64,000 bases of DNA from Salinactinospora qingdaonensis (GTDB taxonomy: Bacteria; Actinomycetota; Actinomycetes; Streptosporangiales; Streptosporangiaceae). The DNA lies in the NCBI RefSeq assembly GCF_039539445.1, contig NZ_BAABDD010000012.1, positions 91,328 to 155,327 of the forward strand, written 5' to 3'. The notes under the pieces were generated by a model. It worked only from the letters and a program-made list of their open reading frames with translations, did no database searches and had not been told where the DNA came from. The position numbers and the translations under genes are program-made. Shown here in pieces: positions 54,425-63,186 of the stretch (its first letter is position 1; each line of letters opens with the position of its first letter).

Positions 54425-56247
54425 TGCTGCTGAACGCTCTGGCTGAGCACGCCCGCCGCAACAGCCAGGACCTTCCTCCCCCCTACCACCGCAGGCGCTC
54501 GGTGCGTTGGATGATCAGCCTGACCTCCCAGGGACACGTCGCCACGCCTCGTGTACCGATCCACGACCTCGCCGGCGCCGAGAATCCGCGGGGGCAGCTA
54601 CGCGCAACCCCCTTCGTGATGCGCACCAGCGGAATCGCCCCCGCATTAGTGGTCGATACCGCCGAATACGTGCTGGGCACGGCAAAAGAGGACACCGACA
54701 AAAGCTCCGCGGCAGCGGGCCAGCGCCACGCCGCGTACCGCGCCCTACTACGCGACTGGCGCGATGCCCACCCGGAAGAACCGATGGCCCAAGCCGTCGT
54801 GTCGTTCTTCGACCACGAGCGCCACCGAGAGCTGGACAATGACCAGATCCAGGCTTCTGACCTCGTCGCGTTGCAGGTCGATGATCAGTGGGTGCACGAG
54901 GCCCCGGCCGCTGCCGCCTACTGGGTCGAGGTGGTCACCCGCCGCAAAAGCCCCGACGCCCGCACCGCCTTGTGCCTGGTGTGCGGGCAGGAGGCACTGC
55001 TGGTTCAAACGATGCCCGAGGCCGTGCCCTCTTCCCTCATTCCCGTAGCCGAAGGGCGCGGCAACGAGGTGCAGATCGTCAGCATCAACAAACCAGCCCA
55101 GGGCCGCGGCGGCGAGATCCAACTCGACAACACCCCCATCTGTGGCCAGTGCGCCGGGCAGGCCACCAACGCCCTCACCGCCTTGCTCAGCGACGAACGC
55201 CACCGCGAACGTGCTGCCGACAGCGTCATGACGTGGTGGAGCCGCGAGCCTGCCGAGGACGCCGACGTGTGGGACGTAGTCGTGCAGGCCAGCCCTCAAG
55301 CCGTGAAGAATCTCCGCCGCTCCGTGGAAGAGCCCTCCAAACGGCCGAACCGCCACAGCGATGTCGACGCCGACTTCTACGCACTCACGGTCAGCGCCAA
55401 CCGCAGCCGCCTCGTGGTGCGCGACTGGCTCGAAACCACACTGCCTCAGCTACGTCACCATCTCGTGAGCTGGTGCGACGACCACGAGGTCTTCGACCCG
55501 TGGGCCGGAACCTCAGGCCAGCGCCGCACGATCGCGCTGTGGAGACTGGCCCTCGCCTTGAGCCGCTACGACGGGGAAACCAAGCGCTACATCTCCAAAA
55601 CCGAGCCCCGACACGCCAAACCTCGGCTGCTCCAGGCCGCCCTGGCCGCAACCAGCCCTCCGCAGCAGTATCTTTCCCGGCTGCTGCAGCGCATCAGCGC
55701 CGAACACCACGTCGATCCGGCCCGGATGGCGCTGATCCGGCTTTTGCTTACACGCTCCCTCCGCCCTGGTGAGGAATCCGTCATGCCTGAACTCGACCCC
55801 GACTCCATTCACCCCGCCTACCTGTGGGGACGGGCCTTCGCCGTGTGCGCATCGATCCAACGCGAAGCTCTCGGCGACGTCAACGCCGGCATCGAGGACC
55901 GTTTCTTCCGCGTGGCTATGACTCGACCTCGCTCGGTCTATCCCGCGTTGATCGACAAATCAAAAAAACACCTGCGCAAACTCCAGCGCGACCGCAAAAC
56001 CGGTGCGGCCAAGGCGTTGGAAGAGCGCCTCGCCGAGGTCCTCGACCAAGTCGGCCCGACCCCCCTGCCGGCCGCCATGGCCACCCCGGAGCAGGGACGC
56101 TTCATCGCCGGCTTCTATCACCAGCGCGCCGAGGACATCCGCAACAGCCGCGCACGCAAAGCCGCCAAGAACGAAGGCGGCACCAACGACGATCCGCCGA
56201 ACAACGGCAACGACGATGACGACCCCTCGGAGGGACCGACCCGATGA
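54424..56247 (+). CDS. cas8c: Cas8c (Csd1) large Cascade subunit
   Basis: Large subunit of the type I-C effector, 607 residues, recognising the PAM and positioning target DNA. It begins MLLNALAEHARRNSQDLPPP, typical for Csd1, and contains a CLVCG...CGQC cysteine set (about residues 185-245) that may bind zinc. The C-terminal third (from about 454) is the helical small-subunit-like domain, which is also a separate translation product (Cas11c). An acidic Asp/Asn-rich tail ends the protein. Start and stop overlap neighbours (ATG 54424 with cas5c, ATGA with cas7c). Confidence 0.95.
   Translation: MLLNALAEHARRNSQDLPPPYHRRRSVRWMISLTSQGHVATPRVPIHDLAGAENPRGQLRATPFVMRTSGIAPALVVDTAEYVLGTAKEDTDKSSAAAGQRHAAYRALLRDWRDAHPEEPMAQAVVSFFDHERHRELDNDQIQASDLVALQVDDQWVHEAPAAAAYWVEVVTRRKSPDARTALCLVCGQEALLVQTMPEAVPSSLIPVAEGRGNEVQIVSINKPAQGRGGEIQLDNTPICGQCAGQATNALTALLSDERHRERAADSVMTWWSREPAEDADVWDVVVQASPQAVKNLRRSVEEPSKRPNRHSDVDADFYALTVSANRSRLVVRDWLETTLPQLRHHLVSWCDDHEVFDPWAGTSGQRRTIALWRLALALSRYDGETKRYISKTEPRHAKPRLLQAALAATSPPQQYLSRLLQRISAEHHVDPARMALIRLLLTRSLRPGEESVMPELDPDSIHPAYLWGRAFAVCASIQREALGDVNAGIEDRFFRVAMTRPRSVYPALIDKSKKHLRKLQRDRKTGAAKALEERLAEVLDQVGPTPLPAAMATPEQGRFIAGFYHQRAEDIRNSRARKAAKNEGGTNDDPPNNGNDDDDPSEGPTR
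55783..56247 (+). CDS. cas11c: Cas11c small subunit from internal start in cas8c
   Basis: In characterised type I-C systems a small subunit is translated from an internal start inside cas8c. Here ATG 55783 is in frame with cas8c and has a strong ribosome site, GGTGAGGA (55768-55775), 7 nt upstream, which is unusual inside a coding region. The product would be 154 residues beginning MPELDPDSIHPAYLWGRAFA, matching the position and wording of known Cas11c starts. It would line the crRNA-DNA filament with two or more copies per complex. Evidence is sequence position and ribosome site only. Confidence 0.7.
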   Translation: MPELDPDSIHPAYLWGRAFAVCASIQREALGDVNAGIEDRFFRVAMTRPRSVYPALIDKSKKHLRKLQRDRKTGAAKALEERLAEVLDQVGPTPLPAAMATPEQGRFIAGFYHQRAEDIRNSRARKAAKNEGGTNDDPPNNGNDDDDPSEGPTR

Positions 56248-57143
56248 CCACCCCAGCCACCGACCTCGCCGCTCACCTCGACCCCACCCGCAAGCACGAC
56301 TTCGCTTTCCTCTTCGACGTGCGCGACGGCAACCCCAACGGCGACCCCGACGCCGGTGGCATGCCCCGTATCGATCCCGAAACCGGCCAAGGCATCGTCA
56401 CCGACGTCGCCCTCAAACGCAAGATCCGTAACCTCATCCCCCTGCTGAGCAATAAGGCCCCCGGCTACGACATCTACGTCGAAGCCGGCACCGCCCTCAA
56501 CGCCCAGCACGAACGCGCCTACACCACCTTGGGCCTCAAACCCGGCCAAGACGGCGCCGAGCTCAAAGCCCAAGACTGGATGTGCCAGACCTTCTTCGAC
56601 GTGCGCATGTTCGGCGCCGTCATGACCACCGGTGCCGGCAAAGGCAAGGACCGTCACACCTGCGGTCGCGTCCAAGGACCCGTCCAACTCACCTTCTCGC
56701 GCACCGTCGATCCCGTACTGCCCGTGGAAAACGGCATCACCCGCATCACCCAGACCCGCCAACAAGACATCGACAAAGGCGAGTCCACCGAAATGGGCAC
56801 CAAGCACACTCTGCCTTACGGCCTCTACCTGGGGCACGGGCACTTCAGCGCCCCCCTAGCCCAACGCACCGGCGTCTCCCACAGCGACCTGGAGACCTTC
56901 TGGCGTGCCCTGACTCTGATGTTCGAACACGACCGTGCCGCAACCCGCGGCGAGATGACCCTGCGCGGCCTCTACGTCTTCACCCACGACGACGCCCTAG
57001 GCAAGGCCCCCGCAGGCAGCCTCTTCGACCACATCAAAGCCACCCCGAACACCGAGCAGCCCCCGCGGGCCTTCACCGACTACACCATCAACGTCGACAC
57101 CGCCCTGCCCCAGGGCGTGACCCTCACCCGCATTCTCGGATGA
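56244..57143 (+). CDS. cas7c: Cas7c (Csd2) Cascade backbone subunit
   Basis: Backbone RAMP protein of 299 residues; several copies coat the crRNA. The N-terminal DFAFLFDVRDGNPNGDPDAG is the Csd2 signature, followed by RIDPETGQGIVTDVALKRKIRN and DVRMFGAVMTTG. It overlaps cas8c and cas4 by 4 bp at each end. Confidence 0.96.
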   Translation: MTTPATDLAAHLDPTRKHDFAFLFDVRDGNPNGDPDAGGMPRIDPETGQGIVTDVALKRKIRNLIPLLSNKAPGYDIYVEAGTALNAQHERAYTTLGLKPGQDGAELKAQDWMCQTFFDVRMFGAVMTTGAGKGKDRHTCGRVQGPVQLTFSRTVDPVLPVENGITRITQTRQQDIDKGESTEMGTKHTLPYGLYLGHGHFSAPLAQRTGVSHSDLETFWRALTLMFEHDRAATRGEMTLRGLYVFTHDDALGKAPAGSLFDHIKATPNTEQPPRAFTDYTINVDTALPQGVTLTRILG

Positions 57144-57808
57144 ACGATTCTTTTGACCAGCGGGCCTCCAGAGACGGAGGCCCGCTGCCCGTAACCCTGT
57201 CCGCCTTGGAACACTACGCCTACTGCGGCCGTCAAGCCGGCCTCATCCTCCTCGAAGACGGCTACACCGACGACGCCGCCACCACTCGCGGCACCCTCAT
57301 GCACCAGCGTGTCCACGAACCCGGCTCTGAGACCCGCGGCCAAATCCGTACCCTGCGCGCCCTCCCGCTCTTCTCCGACCGGCTCGGGTTGCACGGCGTC
57401 GGTGATGTCGTCGAAGTCCACCCCAACGGTCGCCCCGTCCCCGTGGAACACAAATCCGGCGCCTACATCGCCGGCGGGCCAGCCGACGTCCAGGTCGCCG
57501 GCCAGGCCATGTGCCTGGAAGACATGTTCGACCATCAGGTTCCCACCGGTGTCATCTACTCCGGAGCCGACCGGCGCCGCCACAGCGTGACCATCGACGA
57601 CGAATTGCGCCAGCGCGTCCTCGACCTCGCCGATGCTGTACGCGCTCTCACCAGCGGCCTCCACTTGCCGCCGCCAGCCGCCGACCAACGCTGTCGAGGC
57701 TGCTCGATGAACGCCCAGTGCATGCCCAAACTCCTGGCTGGTCAACGCGCCTACACCCAGGCCACCAGCCGGCTGTTCCGCCCAGCCCCAGAAGCGAACC
57801 TGCCATGA
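57140..57808 (+). CDS. cas4: Cas4 spacer-acquisition nuclease
   Basis: RecB-type exonuclease of 222 residues that trims prespacers and selects PAM-proximal ends with Cas1-Cas2. An N-terminal cysteine in HYAYCGRQ plus CRGCSMNAQC near residue 190 form the four ligands of an Fe-S cluster. Nuclease motifs are in GVGDVVEVHPNG (Asp) and VEHKSGAY (Glu, Lys). ATG 57140 overlaps cas7c. Confidence 0.93.
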   Translation: MNDSFDQRASRDGGPLPVTLSALEHYAYCGRQAGLILLEDGYTDDAATTRGTLMHQRVHEPGSETRGQIRTLRALPLFSDRLGLHGVGDVVEVHPNGRPVPVEHKSGAYIAGGPADVQVAGQAMCLEDMFDHQVPTGVIYSGADRRRHSVTIDDELRQRVLDLADAVRALTSGLHLPPPAADQRCRGCSMNAQCMPKLLAGQRAYTQATSRLFRPAPEANLP

Positions 57809-58839
57809 CCGAACTCCTCAACACCCTCTACGTCCAAACCCAAGGCGCCGGGCTCTACCTCGACCACGACAGCGTGCGCATCCGCACCCCCGAGGACGAG
57901 CAACGTCGTACCCTGCCCTTGCGCCGCCTCGACAGCATCGTCGTATACGGTCACGTCACTATCAGTTCCGAGCTGCTGGCCCGCTGCGCCGAAGATGGGC
58001 GCGGAATCACGTGGATGAGCCGCGGCGGACGCTTCAAATCCCGCACCGAAGGCCCTACGCGCGGCAACATACTCCTACGCCACGCCCAACACCGCATCTA
58101 CGACATCGACGAACAGCGTCTACCCATCGCCCGCAGCTTCATCGCAGGAAAGATCCAAAACTCCCGTCAGGTCCTGCTACGCGGTGCCCGCGACGCCACC
58201 GACCCCAGCCGCCAACAGCGCATCCGCGACACCATCACCACCTGCGAGGAGTACCTCACCAACGCCGAAGCAGCCAGCAGCGTCAACGAACTCATGGGTA
58301 TCGAAGGCAACACCGCACGCATCTACTACGAAGCCTTCGCGCTCCTGCTCCGCCCCGACAACGACACCGGCACCATGAACGGACGCACCCGCCGTCCCCC
58401 AACCGACCCGGTCAACGCCTTGTTGTCTTTCCTCTACGGCCTCACCCGAAGCCTCATCCACGGAGCCGCCGAACAGGTCGGCCTCGATCCCCACCTGGGA
58501 TTCCTCCACGGCATGCGCCCCGGCAGACCCTCCCTTGCCCTGGATCTGATGGAAGAATTCCGCCCCATCTTGGCCGACCGGCTTGCTCTCACCCTCCTCA
58601 ACCGGCGCCAAGTCCGCGCCGAACACTTCGAAAAGCATTCCGGAGGAGCAGTCAACCTTACTGAGGAAGGACGCACCATCGTCCTCACCGAATGGCAGCG
58701 GTGGAAACAGCGGGACTGGAAACACAAACAACTCAAACGCAGTGTTCCCGCGGCCCTTCTGCCTATGGTCCAAGCCCGTATCCTCGCCCGCCACGTCCGC
58801 GATGAGCTTCCCGCCTACCTTCCCTGGACGCCAAGCTAA
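57805..58839 (+). CDS. cas1: Cas1 integrase
   Basis: Spacer integrase, 344 residues. The metal-binding catalytic triad appears as Glu167 (GIEGNTARIYYEAF), His235 (GFLHGMRPGRPSLALDLMEEF) and Asp247 or Glu250 in the same segment. The N-terminal beta domain (LNTLYVQTQGAGLYLDHDSV) is standard for type I-C. It overlaps cas4, and its TAA overlaps the cas2 ATG. Confidence 0.97.
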   Translation: MTELLNTLYVQTQGAGLYLDHDSVRIRTPEDEQRRTLPLRRLDSIVVYGHVTISSELLARCAEDGRGITWMSRGGRFKSRTEGPTRGNILLRHAQHRIYDIDEQRLPIARSFIAGKIQNSRQVLLRGARDATDPSRQQRIRDTITTCEEYLTNAEAASSVNELMGIEGNTARIYYEAFALLLRPDNDTGTMNGRTRRPPTDPVNALLSFLYGLTRSLIHGAAEQVGLDPHLGFLHGMRPGRPSLALDLMEEFRPILADRLALTLLNRRQVRAEHFEKHSGGAVNLTEEGRTIVLTEWQRWKQRDWKHKQLKRSVPAALLPMVQARILARHVRDELPAYLPWTPS

Positions 58840-59129
58840 TGCACATACTGCTCACCTACGACGTCAACACCACCACCCCCGAAGGACGGCGTCGCCTACG
58901 CTCGGTGGCCAAGCTCTGCGAAGGCTACGGCCAGCGTGTACAAAAATCCGTGTTCGAAATCCTCAGCGACGAACCCGGACTCCTCAAACTCCTCGACCGC
59001 ATCATGCGCACCATCGACGAAGAGGCCGACAGCATCAGGGTCTACAGGCTCCCACCCGACGGATTCACCACCGTGCGCACCCTCGGCCAAGCCCGCCTCA
59101 CTCCACACAACGACGCACTCATCCTCTAA
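58839..59129 (+). CDS. cas2: Cas2 adaptation protein
   Basis: Ferredoxin-fold partner of Cas1, 96 residues, beginning MHILLTYDVNTTTPEGRRRL and continuing RVQKSVFEILSDEP, both hallmark segments. It forms the central dimer of the Cas1-Cas2 integration complex. It is the last gene of the operon; leader 2 begins within 25 bp of its stop. Confidence 0.97.
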   Translation: MHILLTYDVNTTTPEGRRRLRSVAKLCEGYGQRVQKSVFEILSDEPGLLKLLDRIMRTIDEEADSIRVYRLPPDGFTTVRTLGQARLTPHNDALIL

Positions 59130-59152
59130 CGCACCATCAGAGGCATTGCTTA

Positions 59153-59278
59153 GGAACCCCAAGTGGTCACCACCACCCCAGGAGGTTCCGAAGCAGAAAA
59201 CGGACAAAGAGCAATGAAATGCTGCTGACTGGCGTTCCTAGCTACTTGACCTATAGGCATAACTCCTGCTCAGCCAGC
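59153..59278 (+). promoter_or_regulatory. CRISPR leader 2
   Basis: Homologous to leader 1: GGAACC/GGTTCC inverted pair (59153-59158, 59184-59189), AGGTTCCGAAGC, an AAAACGGACA block, AAATGCTGCTGACT and CCTGCTCAG-CAGC before the first repeat. The section from about 59230 to 59265 differs. Confidence 0.75.
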
Positions 59279-60105
59279 GTGGCAGCCACCCTCCGCGGTG
59301 GCTGAGGATCGCAACGCTGCCGAGCTGGAAGGGGCCGCGCGAGGTCGATGTGGCAGCCACCCTCCGCGGTGGCTGAGGATCGCAACCGGTACTCGCGCCA
59401 CCTGCGGCCGCCGTCGTGGCGTGGCAGCCACCCTCCGCGGTGGCTGAGGATCGCAACTTGCGCGCGTCGGCTGGACTGCCACCGGACGCCGTAGGTGGCA
59501 GCCACCCTCCGCGGTGGCTGAGGATCGCAACAGCTCCAGGACGGCGTCCGGCCACTCGGCGCCGGGGTGGCAGCCACCCTCCGCGGTGGCTGAGGATCGC
59601 AACGAGGACGCATGGCAGAGGTGGTACGCGGCCGACTAGTGGCAGCCACCCTCCGCGGTGGCTGAGGATCGCAACGTCCCAGAAGCGGGCTAGCCGCGTG
59701 AGGGCAGCATGTGGCAGCCACCCTCCGCGGTGGCTGAGGATCGCAACCTGCCCTGTCCGGTGCGGCGCGTCCGCTCCAGCTCGTGGCAGCCACCCTCCGC
59801 GGTGGCTGAGGATCGCAACTGTCGCCGCGGCTGCGCAACGCCCATCAGACGATGGTGGCAGCCACCCTCCGCGGTGGCTGAGGATCGCAACGCGGTCTTG
59901 CTCCGGCGTGGCCACCGGGTAGGTGAGTGGCAGCCACTCTTCGGGGTGGCTGAGGATCGCAACGACGTCGGCGAGGGCGCTGCGGCGGCCAGCCAGCGTG
60001 GCAGCCACTCTTCGGGGTGGCTGAGGATCGCAACGTGACATCGAGGCCGTCCTCGCCGGGTACACCGCGATGTGGCAGCCACTCTTCGGTGCTGAGGACC
60101 GCAAC
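59279..60105 (+). CRISPR. CRISPR array 2, type I-C, 12 repeats
   Basis: Twelve repeats and 11 spacers of 34-37 bp. Repeats 1-9 match array 1 except one loop base (CCGCGG instead of CCGGGG). Repeats 10 and 11 (59927-59963, 59998-60034) read CACTCTTCGGGG and keep the stem weakly. Repeat 12 (60072-60105) has lost 3 bp and gained substitutions. Decay increases rightward, so the leader end is on the left and both arrays run in the same direction. Confidence 0.98.
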
Positions 60106-60223
60106 GCCACTGCCCGCCCGGCCAACATGACGGTCACCAGGGGTAGTCGCTGGTTAGGTGGACAGGTGTGGCGGCTTCCAGCTCTGAGTCCAGGCGGTGC
60201 TGCAAGCCGGGGCCGCTGCACCG

Positions 60224-60817
60224 TCATCGTCGGCTGGCGGGAGGCTGGGGCCGTGGCTGCATGGAGGTGTCGAAGCGGGTCTCGAATGTGGTGTAGGGGG
60301 TGGCGTGGTGTATGGCGTGGTCGCGCCAGGTGCGGGCTGCTGTGAGGGCGTGCGGGTCGTTGACCAGTTCGGTGCTGTGTAGCGCTCCGGTGTGGGTGTA
60401 GTGCATGAGTAGGAGTCGTTGGGAGTCGAAGAGCCAGTAGTCCAGGTGGGGCAGGTCTTTTGGCCAGGTGCCGTGGTCGACGGCGAGGATGCGGATGTTT
60501 TCGCCTGCGGTGGTGTTGGGGCGGTAGGCCCAGGCGCATTCGAAGCGCACGTAGTCGGAGAGGGGTTCGGTGACGATGTGGACCCGGGTGTAGCTGCGCC
60601 CCCGGGTGATGCCGTTTCGGATCTCGTTTTGCCACTGGTCGAGTACGGGTGAGTGTGCGATGTGGCCGGTGGCCAGGAACTGCTGGAAGGGCTCACGCTC
60701 GCTGGCGGTGTCGTAGTGTTGTCGGGTTTCCAGGCGAAACGCGGTGTGGCGGAACTCGGCGAACAGTTGCTCGACGTCGTCCCAGCCGATGGGTTCTCCC
60801 TTGATGACGTCGTCCAT
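60224..60817 (-). CDS. DUF6879-family protein
   Basis: Soluble actinobacterial protein of 197 residues with the family wording FAEFRHTAFRLETRQHYDTA, EPFQQFLATGH, VRFECAWAYRPNTTAGENI and YWLFDSQRLLLMHYT. DUF6879 proteins often sit with XRE-type DUF397 gene pairs in mycelial actinomycetes and have no assigned function. ATG 60817 overlaps the downstream end of the CPBP gene frame. Next to the CRISPR array on its trailer side; whether it belongs to the island is unknown. Confidence 0.85.
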   Translation of the reverse strand: MDDVIKGEPIGWDDVEQLFAEFRHTAFRLETRQHYDTASEREPFQQFLATGHIAHSPVLDQWQNEIRNGITRGRSYTRVHIVTEPLSDYVRFECAWAYRPNTTAGENIRILAVDHGTWPKDLPHLDYWLFDSQRLLLMHYTHTGALHSTELVNDPHALTAARTWRDHAIHHATPYTTFETRFDTSMQPRPQPPASRR

Positions 60818-61665
60818 TGGTCGTCCTGTCTTTGGTGGGTAGGTGGGTGGCGGTGGCCAGCAGGAGGGCGCTGTAGCCGAGGTTGTAGGTCAGGTGGGCG
60901 GTGATGAGGGGGGTGAGGCGGGTGGTGCGGCGGTAGAGCCATACCAGGACCGCCGCACCTAGGGCCAGGGGGAGGATGGCCCACCCGTAGTAGAGGTGGT
61001 AGCTCACTTTGGCTAGGCAGGCCACGGTATAGATTTCCCAGGTGGGGCGGCGGGCCGCGCCCAGCAGCACCACCGGCACGGCCACCACCAGGATTTCCTC
61101 AACAACTGCCGTGGAGATTTGGACGGGGGCGGTCATGGCCACCATCCGCACCACCTCGCCGCGGGTGTCCATGGCGAACCCGCCTGTTTGGGTGGTCAGG
61201 GAGGCCAGCAGGCTGTGGGCCAGCATGGCTGCCACATAGGCCAGCAGTGCCCAGGTGAACACCGCGGCGGCCTGGCGGCGCCACCGCCACCGCCGTTCGC
61301 GGGGCCGGGGTGGGGTTATCCCGAGGCTGGTCAGTGGGAGGTGTAGCCAGCGGGTGAGGGTCCACAGCACCAGCGGTACCAGTATGAACAGCAGCGCGGC
61401 GTGGATGCTCCAGCGGGGTAGGGCGGTGGCGATGACCTCCCCGGGGGCGGGGGGCGGTGATGGTGCGGGCCCCGCTGGCGGCGATGGTCGAGGCCAGTGA
61501 CCATCCGAACCCGGCCAGGTAGATCAGGGCGTAGGCGCTGTAGGCGGTCCAGCCCGAAATCGTCCGCGTCCGCGCCGCGGGGTCTGGTTGCGGGGCGGGC
61601 GCGGGTAGCAGGCGCTGCCACCAGCGGGCCGGCGGGGACACAGACGGGGCAGAAGCAAAGGTCAT
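60693..61665 (-). CDS. CPBP-family intramembrane protease, frameshifted
   Basis: Membrane protein of the CPBP (CAAX protease and bacteriocin-processing) family. The C-terminal frame (to 61370) holds the motifs: paired glutamates in TAVVEEILVVAVPV, His in VSYHLYYGW and His-xxx-Asn in TAHLTYNLG. The N-terminal part, MTFASAPSVSPPARWW to STIAASGARTITAP, begins at ATG 61665 in another frame. They would join through GEVIATALPRWSIHAALL if a C/G run near 61440-61456 were one base shorter. The last roughly 40 codons overlap the DUF6879 gene and look non-native, so the 3' end may be shifted too. Either a pseudogene or a miscounted run. Role unknown; some CPBP proteins give bacteriocin self-immunity. 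Confidence 0.65.
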
Positions 61666-61709
61666 GGGTGGCTTTCAAACGCTGCGGTCATGGACAAACA
61701 AGAGTGGTG

Positions 61710-61919
61710 TCAGACGGTCGCACCGGGGGTGGGTGTGCTCGGGCGGATGGTGGCCGGAGGCCGCTGTGGCCTCTCCCATCGGGTGGCCTTGTTAGCCCGG
61801 ATGAGTGCGGGCGGCTCGGCCATCTTGGGGACGAGGGTGGGCAAGTGGGTGGGGTTGAAGCCGTGGTGGGGCCGGCGGTGTTCGAGGGTGGTCAACGCGC
61901 CGGGTGGGTGTGTGCTCAC
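61710..61919 (-). CDS. Small hypothetical protein
   Basis: Sixty-nine codons from GTG 61919, overlapping the previous gene's stop as GTGA, which suggests translational coupling. Composition is Pro/Thr/Arg-rich and no domain is recognised. It may be a chance frame. Confidence 0.3.
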   Translation of the reverse strand: MSTHPPGALTTLEHRRPHHGFNPTHLPTLVPKMAEPPALIRANKATRWERPQRPPATIRPSTPTPGATV

Positions 61920-62251
61920 TGGGGGGCTTTCGTGGCGGGGAGCGAGACGGGGGTGTCGTGGCGTTGGGCGCGGGTGGTGAGGAGGGTGACGGCTTGGCTG
62001 GCGGGGCGTAGTTGCACGCCGGCGGTGGCCAGGCGGGTGTGGAGGTGGGGATAGTCCAGGCCGGTGAGGTTGATGAGGTCGTAGATGAGTAGGCCGGCCT
62101 GGTAGTAGGTGGCCAACACGCCGGGGCTGCTGGCTGTTGACAGTGGCGGTGTTCCTGGGGGCAGGTCGAGGTCGTCGAGCACGGTGTGGAGGCGGCGCGC
62201 ATACGGTGCGGTGGCCGGTGGGGGTGGGGGGGGGGGGGCGTGTGTGGGCAT
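61916..62251 (-). CDS. Hypothetical protein with poly-proline start on a G13 tract
   Basis: A 111-residue protein from ATG 62251: MPTHA followed by seven prolines, encoded by a run of 13 G on the + strand (62226-62238). The rest (LHTVLDDLDLPPG, YYQAGLLIYDLINLTGLDYP, RLATAGVQLRPASQAVTLLT) looks like an ordered helical protein. It may be a conserved actinomycete partner of the SAM methyltransferase upstream. The homopolymer starts 11 nt inside the gene, so slippage would switch the frame. Function unknown. Confidence 0.55.
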   Translation of the reverse strand: MPTHAPPPPPPPATAPYARRLHTVLDDLDLPPGTPPLSTASSPGVLATYYQAGLLIYDLINLTGLDYPHLHTRLATAGVQLRPASQAVTLLTTRAQRHDTPVSLPATKAPQ

Positions 62252-62311
62252 GGGTGGTCCTGATCCGGTCGGGAAAGCATCAGCAGACGATGGGCACGGG
62301 GGCTGGGTTGG

Positions 62312-63133
62312 TTAGCCCCGGCTGGCAAGGACGCCGAGGCCGCCGTGGAGCCAGACGGGGTCGGGGTTGGTGGGTGGGTGGTGGGGGCGCCAGCAGGTGA
62401 TGGGTTGTAGGCCGGGGGTGAGGAGGTCGAAGCCGGTGAACAGGGCGGCGATCTCGGCGCGGCTGCGCAGCCTCAGCGGGGTGGTGGTGTCGGCGTAGAT
62501 CGCCTCGACCTGGGCGGCGGTCTCGGGGGTGGTGGCCTCACGGCAGGCGTGGGAGAGGGCCAGGTGGCTGCCCGGGGGCATGTGGGCGGTGAAACCGGCG
62601 ATGACCTCGGCGGGGTCGGTGGGGATGAAGTGGAACAGCGCCAGCCCCAGCAGCGCCCACGGGCGGGTGAGGTCGAGCAGGGCGCACGTGTGGGGATGGG
62701 ACAGCACCGCGGCGGGGTCGCTGGCCTGGGCGGCGACGACGGTGGTGCGGGGGTTGTCGGCCAGCAGCGCGCGGGCGTGGGCCAACACGATGGGGTCGTG
62801 GTCGACATAGACCACCCGCACGTCCGGGTTGTGGCGGTGGGCGATCTGGTGGACGTTGTCGACGGTGGGAAGGCCCGAGCCGAGGTCGATGATCTGGTCG
62901 ATGCCGGCCTGGGCCACCAGGTAGGTGACCACGCGTTGCAGGAAGCGGCGGTTCTCTGTGGCGATGAGGCGTGCGTGGGGTTCGCGCTGCTCCAGCGCGG
63001 CGGCGGCTTGGCGGTCGACGGCGAAGTTGTCTTTGCCGCCCAGCAGGTAGTCATAGATGCGGGCCGGGGTGGCGGTATCCACATGGAGCAACGGCGGCGC
63101 GTAACGAGCGGCGAAAACCTCGTCGCGGGCCAT
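62312..63133 (-). CDS. SAM-dependent methyltransferase, SAV2177 (DUF574) family
   Basis: Class I methyltransferase-fold protein of 273 residues belonging to the actinobacterial SAV2177/DUF574 group. The opening PARIYDYLLGGKDNFAVDRQ, the SAM motif IDLGSGLPTVDNVHQIA and VVYVDHDPIVLAHARALLAD are diagnostic. ATG start at 63133. These proteins are highly multiplied in Streptomyces-like genomes and their substrates are mostly unknown. It lies between the PKS fragment and small hypothetical genes, all leftward; whether it serves the polyketide pathway cannot be told. Confidence 0.9.
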   Translation of the reverse strand: MARDEVFAARYAPPLLHVDTATPARIYDYLLGGKDNFAVDRQAAAALEQREPHARLIATENRRFLQRVVTYLVAQAGIDQIIDLGSGLPTVDNVHQIAHRHNPDVRVVYVDHDPIVLAHARALLADNPRTTVVAAQASDPAAVLSHPHTCALLDLTRPWALLGLALFHFIPTDPAEVIAGFTAHMPPGSHLALSHACREATTPETAAQVEAIYADTTTPLRLRSRAEIAALFTGFDLLTPGLQPITCWRPHHPPTNPDPVWLHGGLGVLASRG

Positions 63134-63186
63134 GGGAGAGTCACCAACATCGAAGACGGATACGGACAGGGGACGAGGAGACCGGC

